DNA of 64,000 nt. It comes from Erwinia persicina NBRC 102418 (GTDB lineage: Bacteria > Pseudomonadota > Gammaproteobacteria > Enterobacterales > Enterobacteriaceae). The notes beneath the pieces were generated by a model. The model was not told the DNA's origin and did not search any database. It saw nothing but the letters and a program-made list of their open reading frames with translations. The translations under genes and the position numbers were made by a program. The DNA lies in assembly GCF_001571305.1 (NCBI RefSeq), contig NZ_BCTN01000019.1:39058-103057 (forward strand). Reading direction: 5' to 3'. Positions 16,329 to 26,293 of the stretch are shown in pieces (positions within the stretch are counted from its first letter, which is position 1; each line of letters begins with the position of its first letter).

Positions 16329-17645
16329 TTACGGCGTCAGCTTCTCCACGTCGGCATTCCCCTGCTGATGCACCACGGCCTCATCCTTACGCACCTCAGC
16401 CACATCGCTGGCGGACACCGTGGACGTTGCGGTATTGCCCCAGCTGGTGCGGATAAAGTTCACCACGTCCGCTACCTGCTGGTCGTTCAGCCGCCAGCCG
16501 AAGGCCGGCATGGTGATGACGGTCGGTGCGCCTTTCATGCCCGGCAGCTGCGCGCCACTAAGCACAATATGGATCAGCGAGGTGGGATCGGATGCCAGCA
16601 CTACCGGGTTCCCGCGCAGTTCCGGGAAGAAGCGCGCGTAGCCGCTGCCGTCCGTTTTATGGCAGGCGGCGCAGCTGTCCACGTAGACCGACGCACCGGT
16701 TTTACTGTCATCACCTTTCCACAGCGCTTTCGCCACCGTATCGTCCGGCGTGAAGCCCACCTGGTTCGGATCTTTCGCCCCCAGCGACTTCAGATAGCGG
16801 GCAATCGCCGTGGCATCTTCCGCGGTCAGGTGCTGCAGGCTGTGCTGCACCACGTCGGTCATGCCGCCGAAGACCGCCGTATGATCGTTGCGCCCCATCC
16901 GCAGGAACTGTACCAGGTCGTCCTCGCTCCAGCGTCCCAGACCATCACGCCCGTCGCCGCGCAGGTTGCTGGCGGTCCAGCCGTCAATCGGCGCGTTGCT
17001 GCCGGAAAGGAAGTCGCTGCCCTCGTCGTTGTTCAGCGCTTTTTCCTGCATGGTGATGCTGCGTGGCGTATGGCAGGCCCCGCAGTGCCCCAGCCCTTCC
17101 ACCAGATACTGACCGCGCGCCAGCACCGGATCCTGACCTTGCACCGGCTGGAAGGCTTTTACGTCCGGGGCAAACACCCCGCGCCAGATCGCCAGCGGCC
17201 AGCGCATCGACAGCGGCCAGGGGATATCACTTTCCTGATTGGCCTGCGCCACCGGCTTCACGCCGTGCATAAAGTAGGCATACAGTGCCTGCATATCCTC
17301 ATCGCTGACCACGGCGTAAGAGGGGTAAGGCATCGCCGGGTAAAGCGTATCGCCATTTTTCGCCACGCCGTGGCGTACCGCTTTCTGGAAGTCGTCGTAA
17401 CTGTACCCGCCAATTCCGCTCTGCTTATCCGGCGTGATATTGGTGGAGTACAGGGTGCCGATGGGTGTCGCCATCGGCAGACCACCGGCAAACGGCTCAC
17501 CGCCGGCTTTGGTATGGCAGGCCACACAGTCCCCGGCGCGCGCCAGGTACTCGCCGCGCGCTATCTGCGCATCCGCACCGTCTGCCGCCAGGGCGTTCAG
17601 TGCCATCATGCCCGGCAGCAGGGCAATAAGAAGTAACTTTTTCAT
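16329..17645 (-). CDS. Membrane-bound gluconate-type dehydrogenase, triheme cytochrome c subunit
   Basis: A 438-residue exported cytochrome c. A signal peptide covers residues 1-20 (ALNALA then ADG). Three haem c sites are visible: CVACH at residues 40-44, CGACH near 190 and CAACH near 330. This is the pattern of the cytochrome subunit of gluconate 2-dehydrogenase and related FAD dehydrogenases, which pass electrons from the flavoprotein to ubiquinone at the outer face of the inner membrane. Last gene of a three-gene operon, 10 bp after the flavoprotein gene. Confidence 0.88.
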   Translation of the reverse strand: MKKLLLIALLPGMMALNALAADGADAQIARGEYLARAGDCVACHTKAGGEPFAGGLPMATPIGTLYSTNITPDKQSGIGGYSYDDFQKAVRHGVAKNGDTLYPAMPYPSYAVVSDEDMQALYAYFMHGVKPVAQANQESDIPWPLSMRWPLAIWRGVFAPDVKAFQPVQGQDPVLARGQYLVEGLGHCGACHTPRSITMQEKALNNDEGSDFLSGSNAPIDGWTASNLRGDGRDGLGRWSEDDLVQFLRMGRNDHTAVFGGMTDVVQHSLQHLTAEDATAIARYLKSLGAKDPNQVGFTPDDTVAKALWKGDDSKTGASVYVDSCAACHKTDGSGYARFFPELRGNPVVLASDPTSLIHIVLSGAQLPGMKGAPTVITMPAFGWRLNDQQVADVVNFIRTSWGNTATSTVSASDVAEVRKDEAVVHQQGNADVEKLTP

Positions 17646-17655
17646 CTGTTTATCC

Positions 17656-19440
17656 TTATGCCTGCACCAGTGGACCCGGGTTTTTCAGGTACTGTTCGCG
17701 GATCGCTTTTGCTGACCAGTAGGTGAGCGCGGCGACCATACCGGTCGGGTTGTAACCCAGCCCCTGCGGGAACGCCGAAGCACCGGGAACAAACACGTTC
17801 GGCACATCCCAGCTCTGCAGATAACGGTTAATGGCGCTGGTTTTTGGATCTTCACCCATGATCGCCCCACCGTTCATATGCGTGGTCTGATACACGGTAG
17901 TATCGAAATGCGTGCCCGGCATTTTTGGCGCGCCGCTGATGAGCTTTGGATTCATCGCTTCGGCAATCTTGTGCATACGTCCGTGCATAAACTGCGACAT
18001 TTTAATGTCGTTATCCTGCCAGTCGAAGGTCATACGCAGCAGTGGCTGACCGTGGACATCCTTATAGTTGGGATCCAGGTCGAGGTAGTTATTGCGGTAA
18101 GACTGGTGGGCACCGTGGGCATCCATCGACACATGATGGGTGTAATGATCGGCCACCGCCGCTTTCCATTTGCTGCCCCAGTTTGGCGTTCCCGGCGGCG
18201 TTGGCAGCCCGGAGATTGGTTTCACACCCGCCTGATTCACCCACATCGGGGAGCCGCCGACAAAACCGTATTTCGCATGGTCAAAGTTGTCGGCGTTGAA
18301 GTCGTCCACGCCCACACCGGCCCCCCCCGCCCCGATAAAGTTATTGGTGAACACATCCTTACCGAAGAAGGCTTTAATGGTGGAGATATTCTGGTAGGCA
18401 AAGTTACGCCCGACGGTGCCTTCGTTGGTCACCGGATCGTACGGTTTACCAATGCCGGACAGCAGCATCAGGTGAACGTTGTGGAACTGGAAGGCCGACA
18501 GGATCACCAGATCCGCGGGCTGTACCTGCTCACGACCCAGCGCATCGACATAAGTGACCCCGGTGGCACGCTTTTTATCGTCGGTCAGGTTCACCCGCAG
18601 GACGTGTGCGTTGTTGCGCAGTTCAAACTTTGCCTCCTGGCGCAGCGCAGGCAGAATGTTGACGTTTGGTGAGGCTTTGGAATACATGTAGCAGGCATAG
18701 CCGCTGCAGTAGCCGCAGAAGTTGCACGGCCCCATCTGCGCGCCGTAGGTGTTGGTGTACGGGCCGGAGGTATTGGCCGACGGCAGATCGTAAGGGTGAT
18801 AGCCGATGCTCTCCGCCGCCTGGGCGAACAGCTGCGCTGACCAGGTGCGCTTCTGCGCGGGCAGCGGGAACGGGCTGGAACGGTCCGGGGCAAACGGGTT
18901 ACCTTTGCCGCCCTGGCCGACCACTTTGCCCTTCACACTCCATGCCGAACCGGAGGTGCCGAATACCTTCTCGGCCTGGTCGAAGAACGGCTCCAGCTCG
19001 TCATAGGTCACGCCGAAGTCCTGAATGGTCATGCCTTCCGGGATGAAATTTTTGCCGTAGCGCTCTTCATAGTGGCTGCGCATCCGCAGTTCCATCGGGT
19101 CAACGCGGAAATGCACGCCCGACCAGTGCAGGCCCGCGCCGCCAGTGCCGGTACCCGGCAGGAACGCGGCCAGCTGACGATAGGGCTGTGCAGTCTGCGC
19201 AGCGTTATGACGGATGGTGACGGTGCTTTTTGACAGATCCTGGAACAGCTTTTTACGGATGTTATAGGTCAGCTCGTCAATCACCTGTGGATAAGCGCCG
19301 TCAGGATAGGTATCCCGGTGCGGGCCGCGCTCCAGCGCCACTACGTTCAGACCCGCTTCGGTCAGCTCTTTCGCCATGATCGCCCCGGCCCAGCCGAAAC
19401 CGACGATCACTGCATCCACTTTTTTCTGTTCGTTAGCCAT
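17656..19440 (-). CDS. GMC-family FAD dehydrogenase, large subunit (gluconate 2-dehydrogenase-like)
   Basis: A 594-residue flavoprotein of the GMC family. The N-terminal FAD site is IVGFGWAGAIMAKEL with ALERG at the end of the second strand, and the C-terminal FAD region is NVFVPGASAFPQGLGYNPTG. The cysteine cluster CNFCGYCSGYAC matches the place where related FAD-glucose and fructose dehydrogenases hold an Fe-S cluster. It has no signal peptide and probably goes out with the Tat-tagged small subunit. Gluconate, 2-ketogluconate and sorbitol dehydrogenases look alike at this level, so the substrate is left open. Confidence 0.87.
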   Translation of the reverse strand: MANEQKKVDAVIVGFGWAGAIMAKELTEAGLNVVALERGPHRDTYPDGAYPQVIDELTYNIRKKLFQDLSKSTVTIRHNAAQTAQPYRQLAAFLPGTGTGGAGLHWSGVHFRVDPMELRMRSHYEERYGKNFIPEGMTIQDFGVTYDELEPFFDQAEKVFGTSGSAWSVKGKVVGQGGKGNPFAPDRSSPFPLPAQKRTWSAQLFAQAAESIGYHPYDLPSANTSGPYTNTYGAQMGPCNFCGYCSGYACYMYSKASPNVNILPALRQEAKFELRNNAHVLRVNLTDDKKRATGVTYVDALGREQVQPADLVILSAFQFHNVHLMLLSGIGKPYDPVTNEGTVGRNFAYQNISTIKAFFGKDVFTNNFIGAGGAGVGVDDFNADNFDHAKYGFVGGSPMWVNQAGVKPISGLPTPPGTPNWGSKWKAAVADHYTHHVSMDAHGAHQSYRNNYLDLDPNYKDVHGQPLLRMTFDWQDNDIKMSQFMHGRMHKIAEAMNPKLISGAPKMPGTHFDTTVYQTTHMNGGAIMGEDPKTSAINRYLQSWDVPNVFVPGASAFPQGLGYNPTGMVAALTYWSAKAIREQYLKNPGPLVQA

Positions 19441-19442
19441 GA

Positions 19443-20180
19443 TTAGCTTCTTTCCCCGCGAATTGATACCGGCGGCAGCGTGTAACGCTCCCCGCGTTCC
19501 ACCCAGTCCATAAAGTCGGCGCGTGCGCCCGGGAAGTTGATCAGCTGCCAGCCGACCAGCCCCTGATTGCCCCCGTGGATCGGGTCACTGAAAAAGCCTT
19601 CGCGGGTGTTCTGTAACAGGAAGGAAAAGAAGGTTTTCGCCGGGAGCTGGGGCAGCGTCACGCTGCCCGCTTCCAGGGCCTGTAAAAAGGCGTCCTGCTG
19701 GTCGCTGCTTAACTGTGCGAACAGCTTACCGTGCTGCTGCTTTGCCAGCGCATCGGCATCGGCCAGGCCAAGCCGGTAGATATCACGCGGCGTCAGTGGC
19801 AGCTGATAACCCAGGGCTTTATCGGCATCCGGATGGAATGGCCCCTGCATATACCAGTTGCTGCCCGTGGCGTAGGGCGTGTTCATCTGGCGGTCGATGT
19901 ATTCGGGTACGCCAGCTTCCAGCGCGCCGGGGCCACGCTCATCGGCGGGGATCAGCCGGGCGACTGCTGCCTGCACAAAGGCGTACTCTTCCGGGGTAAA
20001 CCAGGTGGGCTGATACTCACGCGCCTGCTGCGGGCCGCTGGCAGCCGCCTCTTTCGCCACGGCGGGCGCGACGGCGGCCAGTGAACCCAGGCCGGCGGAA
20101 CCTATTGCCATCGCCGGGGCGAGGGTGATGGTTTTCAGCAGAAAATCCCTGCGGGTACTGCCTGTTTTTTGCTCTGACAT
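19443..20180 (-). CDS. Gluconate 2-dehydrogenase small (gamma) subunit family, Tat-exported
   Basis: A 245-residue protein of the gluconate 2-dehydrogenase subunit 3 family. The N-terminus has the twin-arginine motif [10 protein letters not shown] followed by a hydrophobic stretch ending near AVAKEA, typical of Tat export. In the family this subunit escorts the FAD subunit through the membrane. First gene of the operon; the flavoprotein gene starts 2 bp later. AAGG lies about 8 bases before the ATG. Confidence 0.87.
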   Translation of the reverse strand: MSEQKTGSTRRDFLLKTITLAPAMAIGSAGLGSLAAVAPAVAKEAAASGPQQAREYQPTWFTPEEYAFVQAAVARLIPADERGPGALEAGVPEYIDRQMNTPYATGSNWYMQGPFHPDADKALGYQLPLTPRDIYRLGLADADALAKQQHGKLFAQLSSDQQDAFLQALEAGSVTLPQLPAKTFFSFLLQNTREGFFSDPIHGGNQGLVGWQLINFPGARADFMDWVERGERYTLPPVSIRGERS

Positions 20181-20443
20181 GGCATTGCCTTCTCAAACGT
20201 TCGCGTGGGCGATCGCTAAAATGGGGGGACGGACGGTTTTATCGTCACACTTCTCTATAGGGGGTGTTTAGTGTTCCGGCGTTTAGAGGTTTTTTGTTAC
20301 CGGTAACAGAGACGCATACTGTAACAGTTATACGTATAAGGTGTGAGGGGATAGAAACAAAAAGGCACAATTTCATTAACAATTTACCTGCCCCACCTCC
20401 GGCAGGGCCGGTCACGGATCGCGATCGGCCCTGTCGGGGCAGG

Positions 20444-22906
20444 TTAAAACGCCTGCAGGCGGTTCTCTGACGGCTGCGGGCGGCCGAAATAGTACCCCTG
20501 GAACAGCGTGCAGCCCTCCTCCTTCAGCCGCTCAAACTGCTCATTGCTCTCCACCCCTTCGGCGGTGATCTGAATATCCAGACTACGGCTCATCCCGGTG
20601 ATCGCGCGGATAATCGCCAGTGCCTCGCGGCTGTCGTGCATGTCGTTGATAAACGACTTATCGATTTTGATTTTATCGAACGGGAAGGAACGCAGGTAAC
20701 TCAGCGACGAATAGCCGGTGCCGAAGTCATCCAGCGCAATACGGATGCCCAGCGCCTTGAGATTTTGCAAAATATGGATATTGACCAGGGTGTTATCCAG
20801 CAACACGGATTCGGTGATCTCCACTTCCAGCCGGTGCGGGGCCAGGCCGGACTCCTTCAGCGCGGCCTCGACGACCGAGACCAGCGCGCTGTTTTTAAAC
20901 TGCAGCGGGGACAGGTTTACCGCCACGCTCTGCTCGCCCGGCCAGGTCGCCGCTTCACGGCAGGCTTCATACAGCGCATAGGCACCCAGGCTGTGGATCA
21001 GCCCGGTCTCTTCGGCAATGGGAATAAAATCAACTGGCATGATGATGCCCCTTTCCGGGTGCAGCCAGCGCATCAGGGCCTCATAGCCGATGATCTCCCG
21101 GTGCTGATGGTTGGTGATAGGCTGATAATACAATCTCAGCTGGCGGCTGGTGAGCGCCTCACGCAGATCGTTTTCGATGGCCCGGCGCTTCTGCGCGATG
21201 TCCCCCATCCGCTCAGTAAAATGTTCATAACGGTTACGACCGTTACGTTTGGCTTCGTACAGCGCCATATCCGCACAGCGTAACAGCTCATCGGGCGTGG
21301 CCATGCCGCTGTCGGCGATGGCGATGCCAATACTCAGCCCCACCGACAGGTTATGCCCGTCAACACTGAACGGAGGACGAATGGTTTCGATCAGGCGGCA
21401 GGCAACCGCTTCGGCCTCCTGCCGGTGTGTCAGCCCCGGCAGAACAATGGAGAACTCGTCACCACCGCTGCGTGCCAGCGTATCCTGATCACGCAGAACC
21501 CCCCGCAGGCGCACCGCAACGGAACGCAGCAGATCGTCGCCCGTCTGGTGGCCCAGGGCATCATTGACGTTTTTAAAGTTATCCAGATCCAGCCCCATCG
21601 TGGCCGTTTTGCGGCGCGCATCGCGATCTTCCCGCAGCGCCTGAGTCAGGCGCTGGTTGAACAGGACGCGGTTCGGCAGACTGGTGAGATTATCGTGATG
21701 AGCCATATGATGAATTTGTGCATCTGCCGCCCGCTGGTCGGTGACATCATCGGCAATCAGCAGCACATAGTTATGATGCTCATCGTTACCCCGGATGATC
21801 GAGGCGCTGGCGTTAATAATCCGCTCGCCGCCCGGCGTCATCAACAACCGCTCATTGCGCTGCATTCCCTCTCTGCGCTGCGCGGCATCGGAGAGCTGCA
21901 TAAAGTATTCGCCCATTTCGGCAGTCATGCACTCCGGCCCGCGCTTGCCGATAAAATCGCGCTGCGTCCCGCCGAGCAGCTGTTCGGCTTTGTTGTTGAT
22001 CAACAGGATCTCGCGTGAAACAACATCCTCCACAATCACGCAGGAGGGAATATTGGCAATAATGGTGTCGAGGAACGTCGACAGCGAGGCCATTTTAGCG
22101 CTGTTCTGCTCGGCCAGATCCCGCGATCGCAGGATCTGCTGCTCATACTCACGCACTTCAGTACAGTCGCGGGTGATCTTGGCAAAACCAATCAGCCGAT
22201 CCTCGTCGTTACGGATCGCGTCGATCACCACATGCGCCCAGAAGGCGCTGCCATCTTTACGGTATCGCCAGCCATAATCTTCAAAACGCCCGGTGCGGCT
22301 GGCAACCGCCAGATTGCTTTCCGGCAGCTGCAGCAACCTGTCCTGAGCGCTGTAGAAGCAGGAAAAGTGCTTACCGACGATCTCCTCAGCAGTGTAGCCT
22401 TTGGCGCGGCGCGCACCGGCGTTCCAGTTCATAACGCTGCCGCGCGGATCCAGCATATAGATCGCGTAGTCCTGCACCCCTTCCACCAGCACGCGAAAGG
22501 TCTGCTCACGTTCAAACTGTTCATGCTGCATCCGGCGCTGTTCGGTACAGTCGCGCGTCACTTTCGCATAGCCGATCAGCCGGCCCTCATCATCCCTGAC
22601 GGCATCAATGACCACGTGCGCCCAGAAGGCCGAGCCATCTTTGCGGTAGCGCCAGCCCTCGGTCTCATAGCGTCCGCGATCAAACGCGATCGCCAGCCCC
22701 TTCTGCGGCGCTCCCTGCAGCCGGTCCTCTTCACTGTAAAAACAGCTAAAATTCTTGCCAACAATTTCAGTCGGTAAATAGCCTTTGGCACGCTGCGCGC
22801 CCGGATTCCAGTTAGCCACCGTCCCGTCAGGCGTAAGCATATAGATTGCGTAATCGACTACGCTTTGTACCAGCAGCCGGTACATTACATCCGAGTTTTC
22901 ATTCAT
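20444..22906 (-). CDS. Triple-PAS GGDEF-EAL cyclic-di-GMP protein
   Basis: An 820-residue cytosolic signalling protein. Order: PAS 1 (about 8-125), PAS 2 (130-250), a third PAS (270-390), GGDEF (about 400-560) and EAL (about 570-815). PAS 1 and 2 are recent duplicates, sharing GWRYRKDGSAFWAHVVIDA. The GGDEF site is intact (SGGDEF), with a product-inhibition RxxD site (RDQD) five residues before it. The EAL domain keeps YEALMRW, EITES, LDDFGTGYSSL and AEGVE, so both activities are possible. The ATG at 22906 is preferred to a GTG at 22918 because GGGTGA lies 8 bases upstream of it. Confidence 0.88.
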   Translation of the reverse strand: MNENSDVMYRLLVQSVVDYAIYMLTPDGTVANWNPGAQRAKGYLPTEIVGKNFSCFYSEEDRLQGAPQKGLAIAFDRGRYETEGWRYRKDGSAFWAHVVIDAVRDDEGRLIGYAKVTRDCTEQRRMQHEQFEREQTFRVLVEGVQDYAIYMLDPRGSVMNWNAGARRAKGYTAEEIVGKHFSCFYSAQDRLLQLPESNLAVASRTGRFEDYGWRYRKDGSAFWAHVVIDAIRNDEDRLIGFAKITRDCTEVREYEQQILRSRDLAEQNSAKMASLSTFLDTIIANIPSCVIVEDVVSREILLINNKAEQLLGGTQRDFIGKRGPECMTAEMGEYFMQLSDAAQRREGMQRNERLLMTPGGERIINASASIIRGNDEHHNYVLLIADDVTDQRAADAQIHHMAHHDNLTSLPNRVLFNQRLTQALREDRDARRKTATMGLDLDNFKNVNDALGHQTGDDLLRSVAVRLRGVLRDQDTLARSGGDEFSIVLPGLTHRQEAEAVACRLIETIRPPFSVDGHNLSVGLSIGIAIADSGMATPDELLRCADMALYEAKRNGRNRYEHFTERMGDIAQKRRAIENDLREALTSRQLRLYYQPITNHQHREIIGYEALMRWLHPERGIIMPVDFIPIAEETGLIHSLGAYALYEACREAATWPGEQSVAVNLSPLQFKNSALVSVVEAALKESGLAPHRLEVEITESVLLDNTLVNIHILQNLKALGIRIALDDFGTGYSSLSYLRSFPFDKIKIDKSFINDMHDSREALAIIRAITGMSRSLDIQITAEGVESNEQFERLKEEGCTLFQGYYFGRPQPSENRLQAF

Positions 22907-23358
22907 TATTATTTTCACCCAGGCGCTGACGCTCCTTTTCCATTGAAGAAAAGACGTTCAGCGCTGCATACGCCCTTAACTGGCGCAAAATAACCCGCCC
23001 GCGCCACCCGAAAGCGGCAGGATCCTTGTCTGTAAATGTGGTCAAACCACACGGGTATAAACCTAAAACATCAGCCTGTTCAAGCAATTTCCATCCGCTT
23101 GCGCCAGTTCATTAACGGTTGTCGGCCAGGCTTAAAAAGATATTCAGCGTAAATTTTTATCTTTACGCCCTTAATGGCGTCAGTTTGCAGGGAAATTTGT
23201 CCTTCCACTTCCACAAAATAAAGATTACGGGAAAATTAACGGCACAAATAACCAGAAAATATAAAAGATGTTTATACCGACATTAATAGATACAACCGTA
23301 ACGAGATTACTCACTGTTAATCGCGGTATAACCAGCGGACATTAACAGCGGAGTGCCT
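22907..23358. other. Divergent intergenic region, no gene seen
   Basis: 452 bp, AT-rich towards sbmA. The only frame (minus strand, about 62 codons, ending at the GGDEF-EAL start) has no family resemblance. Promoters of the two divergent genes must lie here, but no clear hexamer pair or operator stands out. Confidence 0.5.
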
Positions 23359-24567
23359 ATGTTTAAATCATTTTTCCCCAGGCCCGGGCTGTTTTTCAGC
23401 AGCGTGGTGCTCTGGAGTCTGTTCGCGGTGGTGTTCTGGTTTGCCTATGCCGACAGCAGGCTGGCTCACCTGATGATGCACCTTTCGTGGCTGCCGTCGG
23501 GCGCATTGCCCAATAACGCCCTGCGGTTTATCTCTCCTGGCGAGTTGGGCTTCTATAGCTACTATCTGCTGGCCACGCTGCTGTTTGCCGGATTCTGGTT
23601 TTTCCTCAGTCCCCATCCCTGGCAGCGCTGGTCCATTCTGGGCAGCGCGCTGATCATCTTCGTGACCTGGTTTTCCGTGCAGGTGGGGGTCGCGATCAAC
23701 AGCTGGTACGAACCCTTCTACGACCTGATACAGAAGGCCATGGCGCATCCGAATACCATCAAAATTTCGGCGTTTTATACTCAGGTCAACGGCTTCCTCA
23801 GCATCGCGCTGATTGCCGTGGTGATTGACGTGCTGAATCTGTTTTTTATCAGCCATTATGTCTTCCGCTGGCGTACGGCGATGAACAGCTATTATATGGC
23901 GCACTGGTCGCGACTGCGCCATATCGAAGGGGCCGCCCAGCGCGTGCAGGAGGATACGATGCGCTTTGCCTCGACCCTGGAAGATATGGGCGTCAGGCTG
24001 ATTGAGGCGCTGATGACGCTGATTGCCTTCCTGCCGGTACTGGTGGCGCTATCGGTACACGTGAAGACAGTGCCGATCCTCGGGCAGGTGCCCTATGCGC
24101 TGGTGATTGCGGCGGTGGTCTGGTCACTGTTCGGCACCGGGCTGCTGGCGCTGGTGGGGATTAAGCTCCCGGGACTGTCATTCCGTAATCAGCGGGTGGA
24201 GGCAGCCTATCGTAAGGAGCTGGTGTATGGGGAGGATAATGCGGATCGCGCCAGCCCGCCAAAGGTTCGCGAGCTGTTTTTCAGCGTGCGCAAAAACTAC
24301 TTCCGCCTCTATTTTCACTATCTCTACTTTAATATCGCGCGCATTTTCTATCTGCAGCTGGACGCGGTATTCAGCATCTTTGTGCTGTTTCCCTCTATTG
24401 TGACAGGCGCCATCACGCTCGGCCTGCTGACGCAAATCACTAACGTCTTCGATCAGGTGCGCGGCGCGTTCCAGTATCTGATTAACGCCTGGACCACACT
24501 GGTGGAACTGATGTCGATCTACAAGCGTCTGCGCAGCTTCGAGCAGGCGCTGGACGTCGGGGACTGA
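23359..24567 (+). CDS. sbmA: SbmA/BacA family peptide transporter
   Basis: A 402-residue inner-membrane protein whose start (FKSFFPRPG) and body match SbmA/BacA, the proton-driven transporter that takes up microcin B17, bleomycin and proline-rich peptides. About seven or eight hydrophobic segments are seen; the family regions [25 protein letters not shown] and RIEGAAQR-like [15 protein letters not shown] are present. E. coli SbmA is 406 residues. The ATG at 23359 is chosen over the GTG at 23353 on family alignment and GGAG spacing. A palindrome overlaps the stop codon. Confidence 0.9.
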   Translation: MFKSFFPRPGLFFSSVVLWSLFAVVFWFAYADSRLAHLMMHLSWLPSGALPNNALRFISPGELGFYSYYLLATLLFAGFWFFLSPHPWQRWSILGSALIIFVTWFSVQVGVAINSWYEPFYDLIQKAMAHPNTIKISAFYTQVNGFLSIALIAVVIDVLNLFFISHYVFRWRTAMNSYYMAHWSRLRHIEGAAQRVQEDTMRFASTLEDMGVRLIEALMTLIAFLPVLVALSVHVKTVPILGQVPYALVIAAVVWSLFGTGLLALVGIKLPGLSFRNQRVEAAYRKELVYGEDNADRASPPKVRELFFSVRKNYFRLYFHYLYFNIARIFYLQLDAVFSIFVLFPSIVTGAITLGLLTQITNVFDQVRGAFQYLINAWTTLVELMSIYKRLRSFEQALDVGD

Positions 24568-24588
24568 CCCGAAAAGAAGGTCAGCCCC
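24559..24588. repeat. Dispersed palindrome, CTGACC type
   Basis: GGGGACTGACC and GGTCAGCCCC around CGAAAAGAA; overlaps the sbmA stop codon. Paired with the GGGGTGACC copy 15 bp further on, as at 29.3-29.5 kb. Confidence 0.7.
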
Positions 24589-24603
24589 GGCAATGAACGG
24601 CAG

Positions 24604-24628
24604 GGGGTGACCTTTTTTCGGTCGCCCC
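24604..24628. repeat. Dispersed palindrome, GGGGCGACC type
   Basis: GGGGTGACC-TTTTTTC-GGTCGCCCC between the convergent sbmA and dihydroxyacetone kinase genes. Its T-run suggests it could double as a terminator. Confidence 0.75.
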
Positions 24629-24640
24629 GTTCCCCTGCGG

Positions 24641-26293
24641 CTACGGCTGGTGAGCCACGGCCAGCGCGGCAAACACCTTCTCGACGGCACAGGCACCCGG
24701 ATCTTTCACACCGTCCAGGCTTTCCTGATTAAGGTAGGACGATCGGCCGGCGCGAGCGCTGCGCATGGTGCTGGTGCTGTCGGCCCCTTCCCTGGCCGCC
24801 GCCGCAACGCGGGTCAGGTCGTCCCCGTTAAGCAGCGCGGCAAAGGCGGGGTGTAAAGCATCGATCATCGTGCGATCCCCGACCTGCGCTCCGCCGTAGT
24901 GCTGCATCCGCGCCAGGCCTGCGTTCAGTGCCTCTGCCAGCGATGCGCCAGCGGCCAGCTGCTGTCCGGCGGCGGTAAACATAATCGACATCAGCACCCC
25001 ACTGGATCCGCCCATGACGGTGGCCAGCTTTTCCCCCACCACCGTCAGCAGCGCATGCGGCTGGTTGAGCGGCAGCGCGTGGGCCTCACTGGCGTCCAGT
25101 ACGCTACGGGCACCCGCGGCAAAGGTCGATCCGGTATCCCCGTCACCCACTTTCGCATCCAGCTGGTTAAGCTCACTCTCCAGACCGATCAGCGTCTGGC
25201 ATATCGTCTTCACTATCGCTGCCGCCGTCGGGTTATCAGACGGGGTGACGGACTGCAGCTGCGCGGCCGTTTTCGCCGGGATTTCCGCCGCAGAGAACGG
25301 CGCGAACGCCGGGCTCCAGCCGCTGACCTGTACCGGGGCCAGCAGGGCCGTCTCGCGTTCCGCATCCAGCTGCATCACCGACAGGGAAAACCCTTTCATA
25401 TCCAGCGCACTGACCAGCGTCGCCGGACCAATCAGCAGTTTCACCTGCTGGCCCAGCGCGGAATGCAGCGCTTCACGCACCACTACTGCCATCTCCAGCG
25501 CCGAAAAGCCGCCCAGATTGTTAACCATCAGGGCGAGGGGGCCCGCGATTTTTTTCGCCGTCAGACGCGACACCAGCTCTGCCACAATCTCCGCGCTGTT
25601 CTGGGTTTTCAGTGTCGATGCACCCGGCTCACCGTGGATCCCCATACCCAACTCACTTCCTCCCTCCGGTACGCGATGGTCATCACGTGTCTCGCCCGGA
25701 ACGTGGCAGGTGGTGAACGCCAGCCCGATAGATGACGTCGCGTCACAGGCCTGCTGTGCCACGGCGGCCACCTGCGCCAGAGTCTGCCCCTGTTCGGCGG
25801 CGTAGCCGGCAACTTTATGCACCAGAGCCGTTCCGGCAATGCCCCGTGGCTGCGGGTTTTCCGGCAGTGCAATATCGTCGCGCACCATCACCATTTCCAC
25901 CTTATAACCCAGGCCCCGGGCTTTCTCCGCCGCCAGACCAAAGTTAAGGCGGTCGCCGGTATAGTTTTTTACGATCAACAGGCAGCCGGCGTCTCCGGTG
26001 ACGTTGATAATGGCATGCAGCACAGCATCCACGCTGGGTGACGCGAAGATATCGCCACACACTGCCGCCGTCAGCATCCCCTGACCGACAAAGCCGATAT
26101 GGGCTGGCTCATGCCCCGAACCGCCGCCTGAAATCAGGGCGACGCGCGACTTATCCCAGTCCTTGCGGACCACCACACGCATCTGCGGCCCCAGCGATAA
26201 ACGGCCAAGATTATGGTGCGGGGAACTGAGCAAAATGCCCTCAATCGCGTCGTTCACTACATGCTGTTTTTGATTCATAAAAAACTGACTCAT
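24641..26293 (-). CDS. ATP-dependent dihydroxyacetone kinase (DhaK-DhaL fusion)
   Basis: A 550-residue single-chain dihydroxyacetone kinase. The DhaK half (about 1-330) has SGGGSGHEPAHIGFVG and the conserved histidine in MGIHGEPG that binds the substrate covalently. The DhaL half (about 360-550) has the nucleotide-site DAKVGDGDTGSTF and GGSSGVLMSI. Unlike the E. coli PTS-type DhaKLM, fused forms use ATP. It makes dihydroxyacetone phosphate in the cytosol. AGGAG lies 6 bases before the ATG at 26293. No glycerol dehydrogenase gene is next to it. Confidence 0.9.
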   Translation of the reverse strand: MSQFFMNQKQHVVNDAIEGILLSSPHHNLGRLSLGPQMRVVVRKDWDKSRVALISGGGSGHEPAHIGFVGQGMLTAAVCGDIFASPSVDAVLHAIINVTGDAGCLLIVKNYTGDRLNFGLAAEKARGLGYKVEMVMVRDDIALPENPQPRGIAGTALVHKVAGYAAEQGQTLAQVAAVAQQACDATSSIGLAFTTCHVPGETRDDHRVPEGGSELGMGIHGEPGASTLKTQNSAEIVAELVSRLTAKKIAGPLALMVNNLGGFSALEMAVVVREALHSALGQQVKLLIGPATLVSALDMKGFSLSVMQLDAERETALLAPVQVSGWSPAFAPFSAAEIPAKTAAQLQSVTPSDNPTAAAIVKTICQTLIGLESELNQLDAKVGDGDTGSTFAAGARSVLDASEAHALPLNQPHALLTVVGEKLATVMGGSSGVLMSIMFTAAGQQLAAGASLAEALNAGLARMQHYGGAQVGDRTMIDALHPAFAALLNGDDLTRVAAAAREGADSTSTMRSARAGRSSYLNQESLDGVKDPGACAVEKVFAALAVAHQP

